64,000 bases of DNA from a virus. The translations under genes and the position numbers were made by a program. Of this stretch, positions 56,087 to 62,486 are shown one piece after another; within the stretch, counting starts at the first letter, position 1, and every line of letters begins with the position of its first letter. The stretch spans positions 1 through 64,000 of IMG/VR virus record IMGVR_UViG_3300037421_000032; one strand, given 5' to 3'. The notes under the pieces were generated by a model. The model did not search any database and was not told where the DNA came from. It saw nothing but the letters and a program-made list of their open reading frames with translations.

Positions 56087-56254
56087 GCTGAAATTGAACG
56101 GATGATAGCCGAGGTTCACGAGTGGCGAGTGTTCCACCGCGAGCAATATCGGCGCGGCGTTAATGGCGCGCAGATTGACGCTGCGGCGTGTGCCATTCGA
56201 GAGATCGCTTTGAAGGACGCAAGAGCCGCAATCCTGCGGGAACGTGGCAAGTAA
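56084..56254 (+). CDS. Small helical protein
   Basis: 56 residues, fully helical and charged (MAEIERMIAEVHEWRVFHRE). Too short for assignment. Supported by codon continuity and spacing within the operon. Confidence 0.5.
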   Translation: MAEIERMIAEVHEWRVFHREQYRRGVNGAQIDAAACAIREIALKDARAAILRERGK

Positions 56255-56266
56255 GCGATTTACACC

Positions 56267-56566
56267 ATGGGCCAAGACGTTCTCAACGAGATTGCATGGC
56301 GGGACTTTGTGACCTTTGCGTGGTCACGGCCAGATGCACATGCCGCCTTTCGTGGCGCGACGGGTCGTCCGCAGCGACGAGAAACAGGTTTCTTTCTTGA
56401 TGCCGCAATCGACAGAGCTTGTGGCGTAGACATAGACAGCGAAGCCTACATGCGCGAGTTTGTCGATTGGGTTACAAAAAACCATTGGGGCGAAAACTAC
56501 GCGCCGGAGAAATGGAAGAAGCTGCGGGGCGTAAATGGGCAAATAACGACGGAGGACAAGCGGTGA
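56267..56566 (+). CDS. Hypothetical protein
   Basis: 99 residues. WRDFVTFAWSRPDAHAAFRG and FVDWVTKNHWGENYAPEKWK suggest a small helical fold. The stop overlaps the next GTG. No family recognised. Confidence 0.6.
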   Translation: MGQDVLNEIAWRDFVTFAWSRPDAHAAFRGATGRPQRRETGFFLDAAIDRACGVDIDSEAYMREFVDWVTKNHWGENYAPEKWKKLRGVNGQITTEDKR

Positions 56567-56742
56567 AGCTGCTGGAGACGAAACGCAATGTCACCTGCTA
56601 CTGCGACTTCTGTGGCGCCTCTGATCGCGAGAGGTCCCTAATTGACGGCAAGCACGCCTTCATCTGTGAGGGATGTGTCCGTGAAGCAATCGCACTATTC
56701 GCACGCCGCGGCCTGCGCGTGGTGCCAATGAGTCGTACTTAG
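56563..56742 (+). CDS. ClpX-type zinc-finger protein, GTG start
   Basis: 59 residues, GTG coupled to the previous stop (GTGA). CDFCGASDRERSLIDGKHAF followed by ICEGCVREAIALFARR fits the four-Cys ClpX N-terminal zinc finger. In phages such fingers may capture the host ClpXP protease or adaptors. Confidence 0.65.
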   Translation: MKLLETKRNVTCYCDFCGASDRERSLIDGKHAFICEGCVREAIALFARRGLRVVPMSRT

Positions 56743-56922
56743 ATGATTTACTTTCGACGATACGGCTTTAAGATTGGCCGTCTACATGTGACATGGATTG
56801 ATCTTTGGACGCGCGAACTTGGCTTGTGGGTTGAATGGGACCACAGCCCATCGCAGGCTACTATAGATCGGTGGGAGGCTGAGGCAAAACGATTGTGGGA
56901 TACATGGCGTGGGCGTAGCTAA
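56743..56922 (+). CDS. Small Trp-rich protein
   Basis: 59 residues with six Trp (VTWIDLWTRELGLWVEWDHS). Follows the zinc-finger gene directly. Last gene of the second early operon; it converges with the leftward gene ending at 56941. No terminator hairpin is evident in the 18-nt gap. Confidence 0.5.
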   Translation: MIYFRRYGFKIGRLHVTWIDLWTRELGLWVEWDHSPSQATIDRWEAEAKRLWDTWRGRS

Positions 56923-56940
56923 CAAGAGAACTAGTCGATC

Positions 56941-57624
56941 TCATGGAACGTGTTTTGTCAGTAACGCAATTAATGCGACGACCCCAACGACCATGCCTAC
57001 AGCGCCAAAAATCCAACCTGTAAAGTCAGACACGCCCTTTCCGTGGCCCTCGCCACGATCCAATCGACCTTTGAGATCATCGATCTTGTCATTGGTCGCC
57101 TTGCTGTCGGAAATGAACAGCGTTTGAAGCTGCCGCAGGCTTTCCGCAGTCGCCTGCTCGCTTTTATTGATCGCCAGAGAGTTGGACTTGTTCTGCTCGC
57201 TCACAGCCTCCTTTTGCGCTGCAAACGCGGCGGTCACGGCAGTTTGCGCCGCGACGGTAAGCTGGTCGGTACGCTTATCCCGCTCGATGAACTGATTCGA
57301 GACGCCGGAAAACTTCTCATCCGTCACGATGGCGAGCTTATTGATCTCGCTTTTTAGCAATTCGCGCAGGGCTAGTGCGGATGCATCGATTTCCTCTTTC
57401 CGGTTATTTAGGGTCTCCTTCAATGTCATAGCATTAGACTCGACCCCATCAATTCGTATCATCACGACTTCGCGCAGGGCACTAATCTCTCGACGAAGCT
57501 GGTCGGTCGTCAGGGCGGTTGGGTCGGGGACTGGAACTAGCCGGCCGCCCGAACGGTAGCCACGGCGGCCATTATTATCGGCATCTTCTTCATCGAGCTG
57601 GGTGATTTGCCGTCGCGTCGCCAT
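56941..57624 (-). CDS. Coiled-coil membrane protein
   Basis: 227 residues: polar N-terminus, long coiled coil (~40-190, e.g. LRREISALREVVMIRIDGVE), and a C-terminal membrane helix (TGWIFGAVGMVVGVVALIALL). Tail-anchored coiled-coil proteins are common near phage lysis genes. The exact role is unknown. Confidence 0.68.
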   Translation of the reverse strand: MATRRQITQLDEEDADNNGRRGYRSGGRLVPVPDPTALTTDQLRREISALREVVMIRIDGVESNAMTLKETLNNRKEEIDASALALRELLKSEINKLAIVTDEKFSGVSNQFIERDKRTDQLTVAAQTAVTAAFAAQKEAVSEQNKSNSLAINKSEQATAESLRQLQTLFISDSKATNDKIDDLKGRLDRGEGHGKGVSDFTGWIFGAVGMVVGVVALIALLTKHVP

Positions 57625-57636
57625 CTTGGATTTCTC

Positions 57637-57789
57637 CTATCCCGGCCACAGCATCATCGAGACTTTCGTCAGCAAAAGAGCGATGACAATGGCGCCCATA
57701 ACCTCGACGAATATCTGCTCAAATGGCGAGAGTTTGCGCCACCAGTCGCGCCACCAAGCGAAGGCGCTAAGGGTTTGACGGCGGGTCAT
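57637..57789 (-). CDS. 50-residue membrane protein
   Basis: Basic Trp-rich N-terminus (FAWWRDWWRKLSPFEQIF) then one hydrophobic helix (VMGAIVIALLLTKVSMML). Start coupled by ATGA. Holin or antiholin-like in shape, but unassigned. Confidence 0.55.
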   Translation of the reverse strand: MTRRQTLSAFAWWRDWWRKLSPFEQIFVEVMGAIVIALLLTKVSMMLWPG

Positions 57790-58370
57790 TTGGTAGGTTC
57801 CCCCTCCGCATCGTCCGCCTTGCCGTGGCCGATGCGTTCCTGCGCGCGCTTGCGGCCCGTGGGGTTCTGTGCGGCGCCGATCGCAGCGTCGAGGTCAGCG
57901 ACCTGCTTCACAAACCCGGCGACTTCATCGTCGATCTGCGCCTCACGCCGCTTCATAATGTCGAGCGCGGTGCGGTCCTTGATCGTCTGCAAGGTCTGAT
58001 CAACACCCGCCCGCTCAGCCTTGGCGCGATCTAATGAGTTCTGAATGACGACCCGCTGCGTCTGCAATGACGTAACCTTGAGTTGGTCGCTATTGTCGTC
58101 GAGTTGGCCGGAAACTTTGTTGACGTTGCGCGAGACTTGGTTAACGAGTCGTAAGACCTCGGTCTTCGCCTTGACGATCTGGCCGTCCGTGTATTCGCGG
58201 GTTGCGAGCACCGGCCAGTCGAGCTTGACCCAAAGAAAAATGGCGCCCCCGATCGTCATGAAAATGCCGACGCCCGCGCTGATCCCCTTGCCGATCTGCC
58301 ACAGCGTAAGCGGACGGCGCAGCGGATCGGCTTGCCGTTGTCCTCGCTTGCGTGCCGCTTTCTTCGCCAT
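57786..58370 (-). CDS. Membrane-anchored coiled-coil protein (spanin-like shape)
   Basis: 194 residues: basic N-terminus, one membrane helix (ISAGVGIFMTIGGAIFLWVK) and a periplasmic coiled coil (TEVLRLVNQVSRNVNKVSGQ, RVVIQNSLDRAKAERAGVDQ), ending acidic. The shape is that of an inner-membrane spanin, but no matching outer-membrane lipoprotein was found with confidence. Confidence 0.6.
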   Translation of the reverse strand: MAKKAARKRGQRQADPLRRPLTLWQIGKGISAGVGIFMTIGGAIFLWVKLDWPVLATREYTDGQIVKAKTEVLRLVNQVSRNVNKVSGQLDDNSDQLKVTSLQTQRVVIQNSLDRAKAERAGVDQTLQTIKDRTALDIMKRREAQIDDEVAGFVKQVADLDAAIGAAQNPTGRKRAQERIGHGKADDAEGEPTK

Positions 58371-58438
58371 GGCGATTCGCCCTCACAATGCCATTATTGG
58401 AGCCTGATCGCCATGCCTCTGTAGGTCGCAATTCACAC

Positions 58439-58474
58439 AAAAAAATCGGCCACCGGAGGGGGCTCCGATGGCCG
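58439..58474 (-). terminator. Rho-independent terminator after the outer-membrane protein gene
   Basis: On the minus strand a 12-bp stem CGGCCATCGGAG/CTCCGGTGGCCG (one G-U), a CCCC loop, then seven U residues. Textbook intrinsic terminator, 40 nt past the stop of the 58515 gene. Confidence 0.88.
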
Positions 58475-58514
58475 ACTGTCGCTGCTGGGGGAAAGGCAGC
58501 GACGGGGATCGGTT

Positions 58515-59366
58515 TTACTTCGATGCGAGTGTGATCCCGCCCGGCGAGAACATATACCGCAACTCGACGGCATAGAGGTTCCCCATGGTGGTCGTCCCGG
58601 TGAACTTCGCGCCGGCCGCCGGGTCGAACACGTTGGAGAATTCCAGGCCGTTCTTGGCTAATACGATCTTGCCGCTCACGTCGAACACGCCGCCGGTCGG
58701 AGTGCCGGCCGAGTTGAGCTGTTGCCACAGGGCGCCGATTCGCACGCGCGGTGCCCATACGACATCGGCACCACCGACCCCGCCGAAGTTGCCGCTCACT
58801 CCAAACGCCTCGAAACCTGCGCCAATGTAGGTTCGCGGAGCTGCCGCGACGTGCGCGCCGGGTGGCGGGACCGGATTGAACGTCGGGAAGCTGATACTCC
58901 CGAGGCCGATGTTGCCGGCCGCGTTGGCAAGCAGGGTCATCGGATCGACCGACCCGCCTACCCTTGCTTCGCAACCGGCGGACCAGCGGCTTGCCACGCT
59001 CGCAACCCCGATCGTGCTGCCGCCCGGCATGACCGCCGTCACGTCGCCGCTGGAGATGTTGCGGTAGCTCGCGTCGCACTCGCCCGCGTACCAGTGTGCG
59101 GCCGAACCCTTCATGTAGCCGACGACACCGCCGATGTAGCCGCCGTCAGACTTGACGTTGCCGGACACAAGGCTGTTGAGCCCGAGCGCGCTGGTCGAGG
59201 TATTGGCGACCGCGGCCCCGGATTCCAGGCCCACGTAGAGGCCGCCAGTGTCCCAGAGAGTGGCCGGCGTGATCGGGGCCTTGGTGATGAGCGCCGGCAG
59301 ATCCGCAGCCCCAGCGGCGCCCGCAGCCAGCGCAAGCAGTATTCCAGTGATGATAGTCCGTTTCAT
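58515..59366 (-). CDS. Porin/outer-membrane-beta-barrel-like protein (phage-borne)
   Basis: 283 residues from the ATG at 59366 with a perfect AGGAGG. The open frame to 59486 is excluded. Signal peptide (MKRTIITGILLALAAGAAGA), then ADLPALITKAP, a start typical of Bradyrhizobium-type outer-membrane proteins. The body is beta-rich with Gly/Asn turns (GGLYVGLESGA, GGYIGGVVGYM) and ends GNLYAVELRYMFSPGGI, with near-terminal aromatic/Phe residues like outer-membrane barrels. It has its own terminator, so it behaves as an independent cargo gene. It could mask or replace a receptor. Confidence 0.75.
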   Translation of the reverse strand: MKRTIITGILLALAAGAAGAADLPALITKAPITPATLWDTGGLYVGLESGAAVANTSTSALGLNSLVSGNVKSDGGYIGGVVGYMKGSAAHWYAGECDASYRNISSGDVTAVMPGGSTIGVASVASRWSAGCEARVGGSVDPMTLLANAAGNIGLGSISFPTFNPVPPPGAHVAAAPRTYIGAGFEAFGVSGNFGGVGGADVVWAPRVRIGALWQQLNSAGTPTGGVFDVSGKIVLAKNGLEFSNVFDPAAGAKFTGTTTMGNLYAVELRYMFSPGGITLASK

Positions 59367-59512
59367 CGTTCGTCCCTCCTGTTCCGCCCCCTTGGCGGTA
59401 GGGACATTGGGCGCGCTTGCGCGCGCAAAGGCAAGGTAGCGACGACAATGGAATTGCAATGTTTTTACAGTGTGGCTTTTGGGCAACAGAAAACCTCAGC
59501 CGAAGCTGGGGG

Positions 59513-59647
59513 TCAGATATTCACCCACCAAAGCATTAGCGGTCGCTCGATTGCCCTGTAGACTATGATCGTGGTCGCCATCAGCGACATGGCGAGAACG
59601 AGAACGATCACCACCTTGACGGCCTGGATGGCGGCGTCAGGAATCAT
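59513..59647 (-). CDS. 44-residue membrane peptide
   Basis: One hydrophobic helix (VKVVIVLVLAMSLMATTIIV) with a short polar start and an aromatic end. Its ATG overlaps the previous stop by 1 nt (TGATG). The 146 nt between it and the outer-membrane protein gene carry that gene's leader only. Confidence 0.5.
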   Translation of the reverse strand: MIPDAAIQAVKVVIVLVLAMSLMATTIIVYRAIERPLMLWWVNI

Positions 59648-59940
59648 CAGCAACCGTCCCCTTTGCAGATTCCAATCGCACGGTCTATGCGGTCCTGCTC
59701 GCGCCAGAACTCGCGTTCGCGTTCCGCGCGAGCGGGGTCGTCTTGCGACGTTTTTGGCCTATTCAAGTACTGATCGCGCCGATACTCGCGCTCGCTATTG
59801 GCGCGATCGGTCTTCTGTTGAATCGTCTCGTATGACGGGGCGCCCGCCCCCGTCTGCGCGTCACTGAATGGGGCTTCCGAACAAGCGCCAGCCGAGCAGG
59901 CCCACGAGGATGAACAGCACACCCCAAGAGCCAAAGGCAC
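59647..59940 (-). CDS. Charged helical protein with Cys-rich N-terminus (start uncertain)
   Basis: 97 residues from GTG at 59940; ATG at 59994 and GTG at 59922 are possible. The C-terminal ~60 residues are highly charged helix (QKTDRANSEREYRRDQYL, ARAEREREFWREQDRID). The N-terminus is hydrophobic with several Cys residues and overlaps the next gene in another frame, which recalls nested spanin pairs without a clean lipobox. Confidence 0.45.
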   Translation of the reverse strand: MPLALGVCCSSSWACSAGACSEAPFSDAQTGAGAPSYETIQQKTDRANSEREYRRDQYLNRPKTSQDDPARAEREREFWREQDRIDRAIGICKGDGC

Positions 59941-60037
59941 CCATGCGGCCGCGATCGGCGCCCCAAGGGCCAAGGCCCCATATACCGAACACACCCACTA
60001 AAACGTATATGAGCCAGAACCATATATTCGCGCCCAT
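59861..60037 (-). CDS. 58-residue two-span membrane protein
   Basis: Two hydrophobic helices (IWFWLIYVLVGVFGIWGLG and WGVLFILVGLLGWRLFG) with a short basic loop between. Start at 60037; the open frame to 60127 is a shadow. Member of the tiny-membrane-protein cluster. Function unknown. Confidence 0.6.
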   Translation of the reverse strand: MGANIWFWLIYVLVGVFGIWGLGPWGADRGRMGAFGSWGVLFILVGLLGWRLFGSPIQ

Positions 60038-60057
60038 GTGAGTCTCCGTTGTTCGAG

Positions 60058-60132
60058 TTAGCGAGGAACCGCCAGTAGCAACAACGTCGCCACGACCAGC
60101 GGCAACATCAGTTGTTCGAACTGCCAAGGCAT
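60058..60132 (-). CDS. 24-residue hydrophobic peptide
   Basis: MPWQFEQLMLPLVVATLLLL with a short basic end. The ATG overlaps the stop of the preceding gene (TAATG). Resembles tiny transmembrane subunits; function unknown. Confidence 0.45.
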   Translation of the reverse strand: MPWQFEQLMLPLVVATLLLLAVPR

Positions 60133-60281
60133 TACAGCCTTCCCGTCAAGAGCAAAACCACGAGCACGATAAGTAAGATGCCAACGATCCCGATTCCCCC
60201 GCCGCCGATGTGGCCGCCATAGTAGCCGGCGCCACCACCGAATAGAAGGATCAGGATAATAATGAGTACAACCAGGTTCAT
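60132..60281 (-). CDS. Small membrane protein, DUF3309-like
   Basis: 49 residues: LVVLIIILILLFGGGAGYYG, a glycine loop, then IGIVGILLIVLVVLLLTGRL. The pattern of two Leu/Ile-rich helices around a glycine loop fits the DUF3309 type found in Bradyrhizobium-like genomes. Membrane role unknown. Confidence 0.6.
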   Translation of the reverse strand: MNLVVLIIILILLFGGGAGYYGGHIGGGGIGIVGILLIVLVVLLLTGRL

Positions 60282-60331
60282 GCGGTCCTCTCGGTCCTAT
60301 GGTAACGCGCTGCTACCTCGATTGGTTCCGC

Positions 60332-60679
60332 TCAGCCGCCCGCGCTCGCGCGGTCCATCCAAGCCTTTTCGTCCGCTGAGAGTGTGCCAGGCGCGACAAG
60401 CGCCTTGGCGACGATGTGCTTGCCTACGACCCGCGGCGGATCGACGTTCTCTCCCTCCGCGACGGGAGGCGACGCGCCGGCCGCCTTTACCAAGTCCGCC
60501 GTCACGGCCTCAAGATGCGGAATGATAGTCGGATCGGTCTTTTCGATTGCCTCGACTGCCTTGCCGCTGGTGGCGGCAAGGTCGGCAACCTTGTCACCGT
60601 GCGCGAGCAGGAACTTTGCGATCGGCACGTACTTGGCCGCGCCTGGAATAAGCCCGATCAGGTTGATGAGGGGGATCAT
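60332..60679 (-). CDS. Lysis-region hypothetical protein
   Basis: 115 residues from the ATG at 60679 (coupled ATGA); the much longer open frame to 61087 is a shadow. An amphipathic N-terminus (IPLINLIGLIPGAAKYVPIA) is followed by helical polar sequence (LEAVTADLVKAAGAS). It follows the holin gene, where a holin regulator might be. Confidence 0.55.
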   Translation of the reverse strand: MIPLINLIGLIPGAAKYVPIAKFLLAHGDKVADLAATSGKAVEAIEKTDPTIIPHLEAVTADLVKAAGASPPVAEGENVDPPRVVGKHIVAKALVAPGTLSADEKAWMDRASAGG

Positions 60680-61002
60680 GCGGCCGGTCTCGTGGCTTGA
60701 ACGACCGGCGCGGGCGCGACCATCTGCACGGCGGGCACGGTCGGATCGGCCGCCACCGCCTTGACCGCGGGCGAGGCGGTCGCGTCGATCTTGACCGTTG
60801 CACCCTGGACCGCCGCCGCGGCGATGACCGCGCTGGAGTCCGTGTGAACCTTGGCGGACCAGGCCGCGACGCCTGCCGTCGCGAGCGAAGCGAGAATGAT
60901 GTTCCAAGTGTCCGTGTCGAAGAACGCTCCCTTGGCCGCGAGATAGGCGGCAAGCGCCGGGATAACGGCGCGCAGGATGCCGGCGAGCTGACTTGAGTTC
61001 AT
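60676..61002 (-). CDS. Putative holin
   Basis: 108 residues. An N-terminal polar start, a helix ILRAVIPALAAYLAAKGAF, a second helix ILASLATAGVAAWSAK, then a long Ala/Val-rich tail. The RAVIPAL-AYLA-KG pattern occurs in alphaproteobacterial phage holins. It directly follows the lipase and endolysin, which supports the role. Confidence 0.65.
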   Translation of the reverse strand: MNSSQLAGILRAVIPALAAYLAAKGAFFDTDTWNIILASLATAGVAAWSAKVHTDSSAVIAAAAVQGATVKIDATASPAVKAVAADPTVPAVQMVAPAPVVQATRPAA

Positions 61003-61691
61003 GTGCTTTTCCTTTCGAGGACAGCATAAGCGGCGGCGATGTCGGCGTGATCGGCGCCGAGCGAATGGCCCGTGAAGATGACCTCATCGACGTCCGCGAT
61101 CAAGGGTTTGATCGCCGCCCAGGCGGCGTCCATCCCGATCACGAAGCCTTCCCACATGCGCCCGAGCCGGTCGTGCATGATGAGGCGCGTGAGCAAAGCC
61201 GGAACGTCGAAGCCGGTCAGATCGCGCAGCCAATCGAATAGGTCGTCGGATCCACGGAAGACGACGAAGGAGCGCCGGCCCTGGCGGCGGATAGCCCACA
61301 CAACGCCGACCGTCGAACTGCTCGCATCCCACGCTTCGGGAGGCGTGCCCGGCTTGGCGTAGATCGCGTTGCAGAGTCGCGCGGCCTCGACATGCGCGGG
61401 ATCGATTCCGGCCGCCTGCGTGCCGGCAACGTAAAGAGGGGCATGATGCCAGCGGAAGATTCCGAGCCCGTCGTTATCCGGCGGATCCGCGCGGACGAAC
61501 GCAAGCGGCGTCGGATGCACGAAGTCAAGCCCGAGCGCCGGGACCGCGAGTGGAAAGTCCGTCACCCGATCGTGCCCGAGCGGACCTGACCGATTACAGT
61601 AGGCGACGCTCTCATCAAGCCCTTTGAGGATATCGGCAAATTGCTGCATTCCTGGCAGGGCTTCCCCGAAGACGATGCGACGCAGGATCAT
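60999..61691 (-). CDS. Class-3-lipase-like esterase with swapped halves (circular permutation)
   Basis: 230 residues from the ATG at 61691, overlapping the endolysin stop. The nucleophile elbow TGHSLGADHA (Ser210) and the oxyanion strand VVFRGSDDLFDWLRDL (~143-158) lie in the second half, whose last ~20 residues end right after the elbow. The parts that normally follow the nucleophile come first: RRIVFGEALPGMQQFADIL (5-22), GHDRVTDFP (Asp region), FVHPTPLAFV and FRWHHAPLYV (His candidates). So the complete domain is present but permuted, with both junctions at gene boundaries. Likely attacks lipids or ester bonds at lysis. Activity unproven. Confidence 0.78.
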   Translation of the reverse strand: MILRRIVFGEALPGMQQFADILKGLDESVAYCNRSGPLGHDRVTDFPLAVPALGLDFVHPTPLAFVRADPPDNDGLGIFRWHHAPLYVAGTQAAGIDPAHVEAARLCNAIYAKPGTPPEAWDASSSTVGVVWAIRRQGRRSFVVFRGSDDLFDWLRDLTGFDVPALLTRLIMHDRLGRMWEGFVIGMDAAWAAIKPLIADVDEVIFTGHSLGADHADIAAAYAVLERKST

Positions 61692-62239
61692 GCGGTCGGC
61701 ACCATCTTGAGCGCCGCGGCCTCGATTTCTTCCGAGCGGCGAATCCAATCTTTGCCGAAGCGGCCGAATGTGGAGATCATCCGATAGACCGCCTCGCGTC
61801 GGGCTGTAAACGCCTTGATTTCGTCGGCGTCGACAATTTTCGCCGCCGCCGCTTCGGTCAGCGGCCCCCATTGCCCATCGGCTGGAATGCCGAGCGTATA
61901 CTGCATGATCTTGATCGCCTCGAATGACCCCTGGTTGACGGCGTCGTCGAAGAACACAAGGTCGAAGCCCGGCGGGAGCTTAGGACAATGAGGCTCCCAA
62001 TAGCTCGTGCGATAGATCGTGAAGCCTTCATCCTGCGTCATCTGACGCACATCACGCACAGGCAGTCCCTGTGCTTTACGCCAATGGTCATATTCTCTCT
62101 GAATGATGCCGTTGAAGGTCTTACCCCCTGGGTCGCCGGGATCGTTGCTGAAATTTCTCGGGTTGCTCCAGTCTTGCGGAACGGGAGCTTCTTGTCGAAG
62201 CGTGAAGGGAAGGCAGATTAGGAAGCGGTCCTCGGCCAT
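61688..62239 (-). CDS. Endolysin: GH108 muramidase with C-terminal peptidoglycan-binding domain
   Basis: 183 residues. FTLRQEAPVPQDWSNPRNFS (candidate catalytic Glu17), then NDPGDPGGKTFNGIIQREYD, and FDLVFFDDAVNQGSFEAIK are hallmarks of glycosyl-hydrolase-108 phage lysozymes, followed by a PG_binding_3-like end (LGIPADGQWGPLTEAA...). No signal peptide, so export depends on the holin. Heads the lipase-holin block (ATGA overlap). Confidence 0.87.
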   Translation of the reverse strand: MAEDRFLICLPFTLRQEAPVPQDWSNPRNFSNDPGDPGGKTFNGIIQREYDHWRKAQGLPVRDVRQMTQDEGFTIYRTSYWEPHCPKLPPGFDLVFFDDAVNQGSFEAIKIMQYTLGIPADGQWGPLTEAAAAKIVDADEIKAFTARREAVYRMISTFGRFGKDWIRRSEEIEAAALKMVPTA

Positions 62240-62249
62240 GCGCTACTCC

Positions 62250-62486
62250 CTATTTCTCGATCTTCGGCAGTTGCGAGGGCTGTACGTTGGACTCAAGTTC
62301 CTTGATCCGAGCCTGTAACTGCTCAATCTGCTTGTTCGCCCCGATCAATTGCTGTGTGCACTGTAACCCGGCGTTTATTTCCTGCATGAGTTTGGAGCCC
62401 AGCGCCTGCTCGGCAGGGGACTGCTGTGGTTGCTGCGCCAAGGCAGGGGTGATCGATAATAGAAATACCAATGGTGAGTATTTCAT
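62250..62486 (-). CDS. Secreted coiled-coil protein of the lysis region
   Basis: 78 residues from the ATG at 62486 (overlaps the fibre stop, TGATG). A signal peptide (YSPLVFLLSITPALAQ) and a C-terminal coiled coil (QQLIGANKQIEQLQARIKEL). Periplasmic; could act with the endolysin or as a spanin-like part, but there is no lipobox. Confidence 0.6.
   Translation of the reverse strand: MKYSPLVFLLSITPALAQQPQQSPAEQALGSKLMQEINAGLQCTQQLIGANKQIEQLQARIKELESNVQPSQLPKIEK

Noticed and set aside
59647-60037. Nested Rz/Rz1-type spanin pair
   Set aside because: Overlap in different frames recalls Rz/Rz1, but the upstream protein is a two-span membrane protein without a coiled coil and the nested protein lacks a clear lipobox.
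60332-61087. 251-residue open frame upstream of the lysis-region protein
   Set aside because: Its first half is a basic shadow of the holin and lipase genes. The real gene starts at 60679 with an ATGA overlap.
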